Of a DNA stretch of 64,000 nucleotides, positions 43,222 to 54,135 are shown in pieces. The stretch comes from Reticulitermes speratus (Eukaryota; Arthropoda; Insecta; Blattodea; Rhinotermitidae). How positions within the stretch are numbered: position 1 is the first letter of the stretch; every line of letters begins with the position of its first letter. Location of the stretch: NCBI GenBank assembly GCA_021186555.1, contig JAJKFL010000006.1, positions 5,676,215-5,740,214 of the forward strand, read 5' to 3'. Both the position numbers and the translations under genes were made by a program. The notes beneath the pieces were generated by a model. It searched no databases. It was given only the letters and a program-made list of their open reading frames with translations, and had not been told where the DNA came from.

Positions 43222-44029
43222 CTTTATTTGTAATAAAACGCACCTAGATTAGGATTAGTCGATAATTTTGTCAATATTTTAACCGAACATTTCGGTAATA
43301 GGATCGTTATCGGTATATCAGCGTGTCAGTTCTTCCTCTCCTTTTCTCCTTCTTTATCTTTTCTTTTCCTCCTCCTCTTCTTCTAATTTTTCTTCTTATT
43401 CTCCTTTTTTTCCGTGTATATGAAAAGTAATGTAGAAGCACGAAAGCCAGACAGGTGTTTGGCTATCAGCGGTCTTGTAGAAATGCGAAGAAAAAAATTC
43501 TTTTTTTTTGTTCGTTTGTCTTAAGTGAAGTCACGTGGTTTCTCACGCTGCAATAAATTATAATTGGCTTCAAGATGTTGCCAAATTGCTGGGCGTTGTG
43601 CCCGCAAGTGTGTTTTAATTATTTCGTATACACGACGTGTCCGGGGCGCTGCGCATTTCTCTGCAAATATTGTCTTCTTATTGCAACATAATTACTGATT
43701 CGCATGCATTTCGACATTGACTGATTAATTTTGATTGATGAAAGCTTTAAATAATTATCGGTATATCGTTTTTTTTTTTGAAACTATTACTCTTCGTACT
43801 GATGGTTCTATTACGTTTGATGTTTCAACTTCGTCGACGATCTGATGACTTTCTTAAGACTTTGAACCCTTGACTTCAGGCGACCCGAAGGGACACAGCA
43901 GTGGCACTAACTTCCGCTCTTATGCCGATCGCACACGATTGCTGTGTCACGTGTTAATTCATTGCCTACGTAAAGTACAGGATATTCCTCCCTCTAAGCG
44001 CGATGTGTATTTTAGACATCCCCTAGAGT
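43222..44029. other. no recognised gene; pyrimidine-rich patch
   Basis: 43330-43420 is CTT/CTC-rich. A T run lies near 43770. Nothing else recognised. Confidence 0.4.
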
Positions 44030-44089
44030 TGAGATAGATCAGTTAGTGTAGTGGAACGTCCTCCGGATATGGAGGGTAGCTGCGAATAC

Positions 44090-44235
44090 ATTGAATAAGC
44101 AGTCGCGGACAGCCGACTAGGGGGGTCCTCCAGCTTGGGGGTTGGGCGAGGTGCTAACAACTCCTCACCGTAAAAAATTACATTGTTACGAAACATATGA
44201 CAAAGTCTCGGACCTGGGCTGATTCTTTTATGGAG
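44090..44235 (+). mobile_element. probable LINE 5'-region fragment
   Basis: GTCCTCCAGCTTGGGGGTTGG, GGCGAGGTGCTAACAACTCC, CACCGTAAAAAATTACATTG and TACGAAACATATGACAAAGT follow the block order seen at 23.6 kb. No endonuclease frame. A short (GTTA)n run follows at 44235-44260. Confidence 0.45.
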
Positions 44236-44261
44236 TTAGTTAGTTAGTTAGTTAGTTAGAT

Positions 44262-44500
44262 TGTGTAGTGACTAAGAGCTGGAAGGCCGGGGAGTATCGT
44301 AGTTGGATTCCTGGCGGGAGCAGACGTTTCGTGTTCACCACGTTGTCCAGACCGTTTCTGCGGCCCACCCAGCTATATATCCAATGGGTTTATGGTCTGT
44401 GACCGATATTAGGATGACTGGGGCCTGAACCTGGCTACTCATTTTACCAACGTTTGTCGTAATGCATGAAACTGTACCTCCACTTTCTACTAAAATTTTG
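44262..44500 (+). mobile_element. SINE family C relic
   Basis: TTGTGTAGTGACTAAGAGCTG, GTTGGATTCCTGGCGGGAGC, GTTGTCCAGACCG, CCAATGGGTTTATGGTCTGTG and CTGTACCTCCACTTTC follow family C order at low identity. Confidence 0.5.
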
Positions 44501-44592
44501 TGGTGTGGTTCTGATCTTTACATGAGACATCCCCACAGTATATCAGATCACAAAAGCACATTGTACACAACGATCCAGCGTAAAACGATATA

Positions 44593-45078
44593 CAGTGGAC
44601 CCTCGAACTTCGAACGGTTTGATGTTCGAACAACTTGAAACTCGAACAAAAAATTCGAGGAAAATCCGGTTTTGAAACTCGAACAAAAACTCGAAAGTCG
44701 AACAAAGAATCACGTGGTCGTCACGTGGTCGCCTTCTCTCTCTGCTTGGTCCAGATGAAAGAAGGGTAATTCACCTTCCAGTGAACAGTAATATCCCTCC
44801 TACTATTATTATTGATTGATTATTATACAATATTTTTTATGTATGTACTATTATAAATAAAAATTTTCAATTATTGAAATTAAATATAGTTGTTTTATCA
44901 TTATGGTCTTTTGAAATGGGCACTTAAAATGTTTTATATTGGGTAAATTTTGGGGGTCTGGAACGGATTAATTCAATTTACATTATTTCTTATGGGGAAA
45001 TTTAACTCGAAAGTCGAACAACTTGAAAGTCGAACCGTCTCCTGGAACGGATTGTGTTCGAAGTTCGAGGTTCCACTG
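44593..45078. mobile_element. pogo/Tigger-like MITE, 486 bp (second copy)
   Basis: CAGTGGACCCTCGAACTTCG at the left and CAGTGGAACCTCGAACTTCG inverted at the right, TA on both sides. It has the same length as the copy at 12923-13408 and lies inverted to it; in the segments I aligned by eye (CACGTGGTCGTCACGTGGTC, CCAGTGAACAGTAATATCCC) they agree almost exactly. Confidence 0.9.
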
Positions 45079-45284
45079 TACAGTTCTTACAGTTGTACAA
45101 CACTTCGTAAGCCAAAACATATAAAAACTAACGTCCAATATCAGTGGAGAATATAATTTGGAATTATGCAAAATTTACCAGTTCTGTAAAACATATAATA
45201 ACACCTACAGAGGAAAAACTTCACGTTGACCTGTGTAATCGTCCATCATCCGATGGTTCCGATAATGTACACACAAAGATAATA

Positions 45285-45650
45285 CAGTGATACCTCGGCT
45301 AACGAAGATAATTCGTTCCGGAATCACATTCGTTAGCCGAAATCTTCGTTAGCCGAAACGTGAGCAACTTTCTGCTTCCCTTGGGTTTGTCGCTTACTTT
45401 TTTTGGTTGGTGGGTCTCCCCTATGTGATGTGGTCAGCTCATCTCTTTGTCACACACATACAGACGGAAAAGATAAGCTCCTGGAATGGCCCGACCGTTC
45501 ATGTTTGCTGCTTTATGTTAGCGCGAGCATCCACTAAAACATTCGTTAGCCGAATCCATATTCGTTAGCCGAGTCCGAAAAACAGCGAAAAAAATCTTCG
45601 TTAGCCGAAAAATTCGTTAGCAGGGTCACTCGTTAGCCGAGGTAACACTG
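45285..45650. mobile_element. pogo-like MITE (GCTAACGA family), 366 bp
   Basis: CAGTGATACCTCGGCTAACG at the left, CAGTGTTACCTCGGCTAACG inverted at the right, TA on both sides. Compared with 23877-24258 it is inverted and lacks about 16 bp in one arm. No coding capacity. Confidence 0.9.
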
Positions 45651-45779
45651 TACTGCTTTTATAATTTTATAATTTTTTATTTTACATTCCTACAAACTGA
45701 AAACTTTGTAAATTTTAATTTTATGCCTGTACAAACTTTCTTTGTCTCTATGTATATAGGCTTAGATATGGTAACTAGA

Positions 45780-45900
45780 ACCAACAAATGCACACAATTT
45801 TATGAATGTACATTGTAAACGCAGTAATACCTCCTACATGTTTCGGCCACTCATGTGGCTATCCTCAGGGAGGCCCGTTACGAAGGAAAAATACATTGAA
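45780..45900 (-). mobile_element. Penelope-like 3'-end fragment with hammerhead
   Basis: Includes the subterminal CAACAAATGCACA word (45782-45794) about 40 bases beyond the hammerhead cleavage site, the same arrangement as in the 47.5-50.9-kb element. Element ends are not defined; a mariner-like MITE begins at 45944. Confidence 0.55.
45820..45876 (-). ncRNA. hammerhead ribozyme, type I, complete
   Basis: Minus strand: CTGAGGA (45868-45862), stem II GCCAC/GTGGC with loop ATGA, GAAA (45844-45841), stem III ACATGT, cleavage triplet GTA ending at 45835. Stem I is CCTCC immediately before the core and GGAGG immediately after cleavage, five perfect pairs. All invariant residues are kept (N7 is G, which is tolerated). 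Confidence 0.85.
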
Positions 45901-45943
45901 ATGTTACAAAAGTTATGTGGACCAATGCATGTAAAATATTATA

Positions 45944-46532
45944 CAGCGTGTTTCATAAATCCCTCCGGGATTTCGGAGGTCTGTAGCTCAGGAGCCAAAT
46001 CACACACGGGGGATGAGAGCATGTCAGTGAAAAGAGTACATATCCAAGTTTTGAACCTACCTTACAAGTGTTCAATGTCCCCCTTTGGTGACTCGACAGA
46101 CGTCAATCCTGTAATCTAGCTCCTGGTAAACGATTCTCGTACGAGGTCCACAGTCCCAGGCGATGGTCCCGGCCTACCTGTTCGTTTTGCGACACACAAA
46201 CAGCCAGTTTCCTCGAATTTTCTATACCAGTCTCTTACTCTTTTGTCCTTTGGTGGTTCTGTACGATACTTGGTTTGAAAACCACGTTGCACTGTCACAA
46301 TTGACTGGGTTTTAGCAAATTGCAGGACACAAAAAGCTTTCTGTTCACCTGAAAACGCCATGTTTGCACACCACTGCCTCCTAGCGTAGAAACGGGTAAC
46401 TACGCTATCGCATCTGTCACGAAAACATTTTTACATTTCCTCTATCCGTTGGCATGCTTTTATCTCTTATATGTGGGTTTTCTACTGCACGGCCAAGCCT
46501 CTAAATCCCGGATGGACTTATGAAACACGCTG
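45944..46532 (-). mobile_element. mariner-like element, internally deleted, 589 bp
   Basis: TA-flanked (45942-45943, 46533-46534) with TIR CAGCGTGTTTCATAAATCCC against CAGCGTGTTTCATAAGTCCA. The minus frame 46361-46116 (81 aa) reads MAFSGEQKAFCVLQFAKTQ, later RVRDWYRKFEETGCL and KRTGRPGPSPGTVD: the N-terminal helix-turn-helix of the DUF4817-type insect transposases. The catalytic domain is deleted, leaving a non-autonomous derivative. Confidence 0.88.
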
Positions 46533-46534
46533 TA

Positions 46535-47510
46535 TATTAAAGTTAAAGTGGCTTAAAATACGTAGTAAAGTTTAAAATACAGATCATATAGTTTCACCAT
46601 GTCATTTTAATATTCAGTGTATTAATCCATATTTTGATTCTGCTATTAAAAATATGGAATGTTCTTAATGCTGTGTTTAATTCAAATTAAAATACTTAAT
46701 ATTGAAGTTTTCTTGGATGTGGCGCTTTGTGTTTGGGTCAGTGTAACGCACCATATCTTCCAGCGCGGCTACGATTCTTGGACTGCTTGGCCCTGAAGGT
46801 CAGGACATTACGATCATTCGAAACGTCTGTAAATGCACTCATTCACCGACAAGTCATCGTGTCTCAGGGTATTCGATTCTTCAGTGACGTCGCTATGAAA
46901 CCTCAAACATCGCTTAAAATACTGCCTTTATTCTAGATCCTTGGATTTTGTCGCAATGCAGTCTCAAGGTCTTGACATTTTATTGCTTAAAATGACGTGC
47001 GGTAGGTCCCAAATTTCAAAACCATCCAATTGTCCCGGGTACTGTTTGGGTTTGATACCCCTGCTTCAGGATCTTCTAGCATATCAAAACATCGAGCCTG
47101 AAGAAGCAGCCAATTTCTGTCAGGACGGAGATGGCGATTGTCAATTTTCTTACATCTTATAGCTGCAGGGATAATGGGGACGAGGGGGGATAGAAGGGAC
47201 TAGAATCACCGAAAGATATTGCGTGTCTGGTATTCGAATTGCAATGCCCTCCTGCTACTGCCGCTGTGTGATAGTCACCCCGCAAATGGGCCCCACGATA
47301 CGCTATAATGTAACTCAGATTGGCTTGTTGTTTGGTAAATAGATTTGTATTCACGGTTGTGCTATGGTTGACTATCGGATGAGGGAGAGACGAACAGTGC
47401 TTCATATATTGCAGTCGCTTGTTGTGATTCTGTAGAGAAGGGGTGGTGAAATGTTGACCCCAGGGCCATACTTGGCACGGACTGAGGTATCAGCTGGCAG
47501 CGGTGAGAAT
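46535..47510. other. no recognised gene; faint hammerhead-like words
   Basis: CCCTGAAGGTCAGG near 46790 followed by TTCGAAACGTCTGT resembles decayed hammerhead arms. Frames of 69-82 codons here are unlike known proteins. Otherwise unique-looking. Confidence 0.35.
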
Positions 47511-47571
47511 ACGTCTTGTCTTTAAATGATTATTTCATTCCAACAAATGCACTACACTGTTTTAGTGTTTT

Positions 47572-47620
47572 CTGTCCCTACAAATGTTTCGGCACCTCCT
47601 GTGCCTTCATCACAATCATC
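47572..47620 (-). ncRNA. hammerhead motif with a broken core (left arm)
   Basis: Minus strand GTGATGA replaces CTGATGA (47613 gives G at the first core position), then stem II GGCAC/GTGCC, GAAA (47590-47587), a short stem III ACATTTGT and GTA. The first core C is essential in known hammerheads, so this arm should be inactive. Confidence 0.7.
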
Positions 47621-47679
47621 AATACATCCAGTTCACTCTCACAACACAGTAACTACACTACAGGACGGTCAACAACACA

Positions 47680-50463
47680 ATACACAGTACACAGTACACA
47701 GTACACAATACACAATACACAATACACAATACACAGTACACAGTATACAATATACAGTATACAGTATACAGTACACAGTACACAATACACAGTACACAGT
47801 ACACAGTACACAATACACAATACACAATACACAGTACACAGTATACAATACACAGTATACAGTACACAGTACACAATACACAGTACACAGTACACAGTAC
47901 ACAGTACACAGTACACAGTACACAGTACACAATACACAATACACAATACACAATACACAATACACAATACACAATACACAATACACAATACACAATACAC
48001 AATACACAGTACACAGTATACAATACACAGTATATAGTACACAGTACACAATACACAATACACAGTACACAGTACACAATACACAATACACAATACACAA
48101 TACACAGTACACAGTACACAATAGACCACAGTACACAGTACACAATACACAGTACACAGTACACAATAGACCACAGTACACAGTACACAGTACACAATAC
48201 ACAGTACACAGTGCACAGTACACAGTACACAGTACACAGTACACAGTACACAATACACAGTACACAATACACAGTACACAATACACAATACACAGTATAC
48301 ATACATACACAGTACACAGTACACATATACACAGTACACAATACACAATACACAGTACACAGTACACAATAGACACAGTACACAATACACAGTACACAAT
48401 ACACAGTACACAGTACACAATTAGACCACAGTACACAGTACACAGTAACAATACACAGTACAAATACACAGTACACAGTACACAGTACACAATACACAAT
48501 AACACATACACAATACACAGTACACAATACACAATACACAATACACAATACACAATACACAGTACACAGTACACAGTATTACAATACACACTATACAGTA
48601 CACAGTACACAATACACAGTACACAGTCACAGTTACACAATACACAATACACATACACAGTACACAGTACACAATAGACACAGTACACAGTACACAATAC
48701 ACAATAACAGTACACAGTACACAATAGACACAGTACACAGTACACAGTACACAATACACAGTACACAGTGCACAGTACACAGTACACAGTACACAGTACA
48801 CAGTACACAATACACAGTACACAATACACATACACAGTATACAATACACAGTACACAGTACACAATACACAGTACACAATACACAATACACAATACACAG
48901 TACACAGTACACAATAGACCACAGTACACAATACACAGTACACAATACACAGTACACAGTACACAATAGACCACAGTACACAGTACACAGTACACATACA
49001 CAGTTACAAATTACACAGTACACAGTACACAATAGACCACAGTACACAGTACATAGTGCACAGTATACATACAAGTACACAGACACAGTACCATAACAGT
49101 ACTATACACAATACACAATACACAGTACACAGTACACAGTACACAATACACAATACACAATACACAATACACAATACACAATACACATACACAGTACACA
49201 ATTACACAATACACAATACACAGTACACAGTACACAGTACACAGTACACAGTACACAGTACACAGTACACAGTACACAGTACACAGTACACAGTACACAG
49301 TACACAGTAACAGTACACGTCACAGTACACAGTACACAGTACACAGTACACGTACACAGTACCAGTACACAGTACACAGTACACAATACACATACACATA
49401 CACAATACACAATACACAATACATACACATACACAATACACAATACACAATACACAATACACAATACATACACAATACACAATAACATCACATCACAATA
49501 CACAATACACATACACGTACACAGTACACAGTACACAATAGACCACAGTACACATACACAGTACACAATACACAGTACACAGTACATAGACACAGTACAT
49601 ACACAGTGCACAGTACAAATACACAGTACACAATAGACCACATACACGTACACAGTGCACAGTACACAATACACAGTACACAGTACAATACACAGTACAT
49701 AATACACAATACACAGTACACAGTACACAGTACACAGTACACAATAACAATACACATACACAGTACACAGTACACAATACACAGTACTAATACACAATAC
49801 ACAGTACACAGTACACAGTACACAGTACACAATAGACCACAGTACACAGTGCACATTAACAATACACAGTACACAGTACACAGTACACAATACAAGTAAT
49901 AATACACAATACACAATACACAATACACAGTACACAGTACACAGTACAATACACATCACAATAACAATACACAGTACACATACACATACACAATACACAA
50001 TACACATACACAGTACACAGTACACAGTACACAGTACACAGTACACAGTACACAGTACACAGTACAGTACACAGTACACAGTACACAGTACACAGTCACA
50101 GTACACAGTACACAGTACAGTACCAGTACACAATAGACACAGTACACAGTACACAGTGCACAGTGCACAGTACACAATACACAGTACACAGTACACAGTA
50201 CACAGTACACAATACACAATACACAGTACACAGTACACAGTACACAATACACAGTACACAGTACACAGTACACGTACACAGTGCACAGTACACAGTACAC
50301 AATACACAATACACAATACACAGTACACAGTGCACAGTGCACAGTACACAGTACACAATACACAATACACAATACACAATACACAATACACAATACACAA
50401 TACACAATACACAATACACAATACACAATACACAATACACAGTACACAGTACACAGTACACAA
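47680..50463. repeat. 7-bp satellite (CAGTACA/CAATACA)n, about 2.8 kb
   Basis: Two heptamers, CAGTACA and CAATACA, alternate in irregular runs, with scattered variants (TATACA, GTGCACA, ATAGACCACAGT). CAATACA clusters at 47931-48004 and 50351-50437. Single-base indels become common from about 48.3 kb. All long frames, such as VYCVLCT repeats up to 476 codons on the minus strand, are translations of the heptamer and have no other content. Confidence 0.97.
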
Positions 50464-50739
50464 TATACCACAAGACGGCCAACAACACAGCAGAAGCACA
50501 CGATCAAATACGATCGCACTACTAATATACATAGCGAGCTGTCGAACACAATTTTAATAACTTTAGTATTTTATACTACGACTGTCTTCAAATCAAATCT
50601 TAATGATTCATTTAATAACATCAAAGAAGATAACCTGACTACCACGAACAGGAAGATAAGTGATGTTCAGTGATAGTGACTTACAAAAATTATATGTTGT
50701 GAGAGTGAATTGGATGCATTGAGGATTGTGAACTCTCGA

Positions 50740-50795
50740 CGACACCCCTGATGATGGCACAGGAAGTGCCGAAACATATGTAGGGACAGAAAACA
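50740..50795 (+). ncRNA. hammerhead ribozyme, type I, intact core (right arm)
   Basis: CTGATGA (50748-50754), stem II GGCAC/GTGCC with loop AGGAA, GAAA (50771-50774), stem III ACATATGT, triplet GTA ending at 50782. Stem I has CCC before the core and GGG after cleavage. Core residues are all present. Subterminal ATTTGTTGG follows 40 bases on. Confidence 0.82.
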
Positions 50796-50921
50796 CTAAA
50801 ACAGTGCAGTGCATTTGTTGGAATGAAATAATTAATTAATTACTGAAATGCACGGTATATATAATATAACGTCTTGTCTGCCTGGACGTATGTAGTCACT
50901 TAATGGTTTCACGGGTCCCCA

Positions 50922-51393
50922 GTTATCCTCTGTAAAATACATGTTGTTTTGTGTTATCCTCTGTAAAATACATGTTGTTTTGTGTTATCCTCTGTAAAAT
51001 ACATGTTGTTTTCTGTTATCCTCTGTAAAATACATGTTGTTTTCTGTTATCCTCTGTAAAATACATGTTGTTTTGTGTTATCCTCTGTAAAATACATGTT
51101 GTTTTCTGTTATCCTCTGTAAAATACATGTTGTTTTGTGTTATCCTCTGTAAAATACATGTTGTTTCGTGTTATCCTCTGTAAAATACATGTTGTTTTCT
51201 GTTATCCTCTGTAAAATACATGTTGTTTTCTGTTAGCCTCTGTAAAATACATGTTGTTTTCTGTTATCCTCCGTAAAATATATGTTGTTTTCTGTTATCC
51301 TCTGTAAAATACATGTTGTTTTCTGTTATCCTCTGTAAAATACATGTTGTTTTCTGTTATTCTCTGTAAAATACATGTTGTTTTCTGTTAGCC
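50922..51393. repeat. 31-bp minisatellite, about 15 copies
   Basis: Unit GTTATCCTCTGTAAAATACA followed by TGTTGTTTTCT, with GTG/CTG and TATCC/TAGCC variants. Ends in sequence with no further repetition. Confidence 0.95.
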
Positions 51394-51607
51394 TATGTAT
51401 TCACTCCGTTTACGGAAAAGCATAATTATCCCGATAGACTATTTACTACAAGAAAACATAAATTTGTAGTGACTTCTCAAACAAATATTTTGAATCCTGA
51501 AATACTTTCAGGTAAATTTAAAACACCATTTCAAAAGCTCAAAAACATTAAACATTAAAATTTAATAGCCTTTTCCCTCTTGTTCTACACAGTGTTCTCT
51601 TTTCCTA

Positions 51608-51762
51608 CTTGACCGATAAGCGTCGGCCCGACTTTCTACAGGTTATCATCACTGCGATCGTTTGTCTAGCTCCCGTCATCGACTGTTAAACCTCCCCGAC
51701 ACGCGGCGTACGACGCAAACCTGGCGTCGGGCGGAGCGTTGGGCCGGCGCTTATCGGTCAAG
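51608..51762. mobile_element. GC-rich 155-bp MITE-like inverted repeat
   Basis: CTTGACCGATAAGCGTCGGC at the left and, inverted, CTTGACCGATAAGCGCCGGC at the right, with a CpG-rich middle (CACGCGGCGTACGACGC). No target duplication could be seen, so the superfamily is undetermined. Confidence 0.7.
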
Positions 51763-51829
51763 CAGAAAAAAGAAACACCTGTATATGGGTACGTAAGTCG
51801 GTTTTTCTCATTGAGGAAGAACATAGACC

Positions 51830-52215
51830 GAGGGTGTTCGGGTGCTGATGAAAATGTTTGGACCTGAGACGTAGAGAATGATAGGAGGCAGCGGAAAATT
51901 ACGTAATGAGGAACTTTATTTATAATGGTAATCAACTGGAGGCGGAGGAGATGGGAGGGGTATGTGGCACGCGTAGGAGAGAAATGGAAGGAGACCACTT
52001 GGAAGACATATGCGTAGATGGGAGGATTATCTTAAAATTTATTTTAAAACAAAATCGAATAAAAGGTTGTGGATTGGATTCATCTGGATCAGGATAGGGA
52101 CAAGTGGCAGGATGTTGTAAAGACGGTAATGAGTCTTCGGTTTCCATAAGATGCGGGGCATTTAAATAGCCGAAGAACTGTTCTTCAAAAAGGACCCTGC
52201 ACATTTTAGTTTGTT
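51830..52215 (+). mobile_element. decayed LINE RT tail (KRPLGRPR family)
   Basis: TGGACCTGAGACGTAGAGAA and TTACGTAATGAGGAACTTTA (LRNEELY) near 51860-51917, GGGGTATGTGGCACGCGTAG (GHVARV), GGAAGGAGACCACTTGGAAG, GGATTGGATTCATCTGGATC (GLDSSGS) and TTCAAAAAGGACCCTGCACA. Frameshifted throughout; polymerase missing. Its 3' end runs into a SINE fragment at 52226. Confidence 0.78.
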
Positions 52216-52225
52216 ACACTCAAAA

Positions 52226-52380
52226 ATTCTCCTGGGGAGTTAAGGCGGCCGGTGCGTAGGACTGACAACCTTATCACCTTCGTGTTTCGATTGTCTAGAA
52301 ATCTGGGAGCCTCAACCTCCTGGAACCCTAAGGGCCTGTCCAGGCCTGTAATGGGATTGCTTGACCTTTACCTTTACCAT
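52226..52380 (+). mobile_element. SINE family E, 5'-truncated
   Basis: TTCTCCTGGGGAGTTAAGGC, GGCCGGTGCGTAGGACTGAC, CAACCTTATCACCTTCGTG, GATTGTCTAGAAATCTGGGA, GGGCCTGTCCAGGCCTGTAA and a (CCTTTA)n tail. Head absent. Confidence 0.82.
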
Positions 52381-52784
52381 TTTACTCTTACAAATTAAAT
52401 GCCTGCAATTTGTGGCGGACTCAGTACCATATATATGGGCTAAAAAACTGAACTGTGTGTCACGTGAAGATGCTGATGTCTCGTTGAGTTTAGCAGGCTG
52501 TAGAGGTAAAGTTGTCCGCGTGCTAATCACTTCACCGTGAAGACGTAATAATTCTAGACACGCTGTACGTATTATTTCTGGTTTTATGGAAAGCCAGCTA
52601 AGTTGTTGTAACGCCTACTTTTTGTAACAATTGAATTTAACAGGCATTTAAAGATTTGGAGATTAAAGACTCAGTTCTTACGTCACAGTACACACTCACA
52701 AACTCCATTAAGAACAGCAGCCAGCGAAAGTCCTTTTTAAAGGAAAATAGTAGATGTACATTGTGGGAACCATACGAAATAAGC

Positions 52785-53310
52785 CCCTAGGGGGCCTAGG
52801 CCGCCTCATTTTTCGAGCTTCACGATCACACTCACACACACGACACTCGGTAGGACTCCTCTGGACGAGTGATCAGCCCGACGCAGAGACCTCTACCTGA
52901 CAACACACAACACTCACAACAGACAGACATCCATGCCTCTGGCGGGATTTTTTTTTCTGTCCCGTTATTTCCCTTTGATCCATTTTGTACTTTTAAATCC
53001 TTCAGTCCTTCTTCATGTCACTTATGATCCATACTAGTCCTTGTACAACAAACACAACAGACAGACATCCATGCCCTAGGAGGGATTATTTTTTTTTTGC
53101 CTGTCCGGGGTTTTTTCCCCTTTGATCCATTTTTGTACTGTTTAAATCCTTTCGTCCTTCATGTCACTTTACGTTCCATACTACCGTCCTTATACAACAA
53201 ACACAACACAAACATACATGCCCTAGGCGGGATTCGAACCCACAATCCCGGCAAGCGAGCGACCGTAGACCCACGCCTTAGACCGCACGGCCACTGGAAT
53301 CGTCACAACC
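52785..53310 (-). mobile_element. SINE family A, disrupted by partial internal duplications
   Basis: 52785-52950 is the 3' half (minus strand) up to GGCGGGA near the B box. The text then passes through TTTTCTGTCCCGTTATTTCC and CATTTTGTACTTTTAAATCC, returns at 53042 to a CAACAAACACAACAGACAGA/CATCCATGCCC block, repeats the same detour, and returns again at 53190 with the complete head (B box GTGGGTTCGAATCCCGCC, CCAGTGGCCGTGCGG). About 130 bp is thus present in two diverged copies inside the SINE. Confidence 0.72.
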
Positions 53311-54135
53311 ATAAGAAATACTCAACTATATTTTGTGACAAAGTGGGAAAAATATATTTGTTCTAATGTTAAAAAAAGCAGGCGGTGCATATCGTTACCA
53401 CAGGAACGTAAGTGATGTAACGACATGCTCATTGCGATTGACCACGTTAAAAGGTAATTTGCACAACTTCACGCTGGATGCAACGTGGCGGGAATGAACT
53501 TCGCCGGAAATGACGTCTCTCCATTTTTTTTCCCCAGCTGTGCATGTATTCACGTTATGTTTTATTCATACTTTGTCTTCAATGACTCTTCGCTCATCCA
53601 CGACGGAGTTGAAGCCGCAGGTTTGGTTCCCTTGATGCTGCTTCGTGCTCAAGAGACCTACAATTTTGTAATCCATCACGTTGTCTCTCGATAATCATAA
53701 ATCCTGAACTCTTATAACTTCGATTCACATTCTTATTTTTATTTCATGTAGGAGAGGCGGTGGAGGAGGAACGAGCTGTTGAAAATATGTTGACGTCGTA
53801 TTGATTCGTTTAAGTAACATCCTGTTATAAACTTATTTCTGCTACATCGTAAGCGCTGCTTTGCATATTAAATCTAATATCAAGTTAAGGTTTGCTTTTG
53901 GCTCTTAGTAATGTAATATAAGAACGTGTTTTGGAATGGAAGAACATGGACTTTGTAATTTTTACGCCTCAAAGGAATAAAAATGTTTAAATAATTTTTA
54001 AAAAATTATGTGCTCCTCCCAAAATTATATTTCTTCCAAATTTGTTTGTAGATTTTATAGTTTATATTTTTTATATTTCTTATATTTTATATTTTCCATA
54101 ACTTGCATTATAATTCGATTTTTTTATTATTACCC
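53311..54135. other. no recognised feature
   Basis: AT-rich, unique-looking sequence. The frames at 53485-53694 and 54008-54196 are compositional, the latter rich in F and Y from T/A-rich DNA. Confidence 0.35.

Larger units (their letters stand above)
47522..50868. mobile_element. composite element: hammerhead-bearing inverted arms around a 7-bp satellite
   Basis: Left arm (ATTTCATTCCAACAAATGCA, TTTTAGTGTTTTCTGTCCCT, ATGTTTCGGCACCTCCTGTG) is inverted in the right arm (GCACAGGAAGTGCCGAAACA, AGGGACAGAAAACACTAAAA, TGCATTTGTTGGAATGAAAT). Between them lies 2.8 kb of heptamer repeats. The 11-bp direct repeat ACGTCTTGTCT flanks the whole unit (47511-47521 and 50869-50879), so it appears to have entered as one insertion, or to have expanded after insertion. 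No reverse transcriptase is present. Confidence 0.78.

Noticed and set aside
47680-50463. CRISPR-like or telomeric array
   Set aside because: No unique spacers, period 7 and irregular variants; not the insect telomere repeat (TTAGG) and not terminal.
47516-50557. Very long cysteine/tyrosine-rich frames, up to 476 codons
   Set aside because: Direct translation of the 7-bp satellite; many overlapping frames on both strands say the same thing.
53097-53366. 89-aa coding sequence
   Set aside because: Lies entirely in a SINE A head on the wrong strand; GGIRTHNPGKRA-type peptides are the usual antisense reading of this B box.
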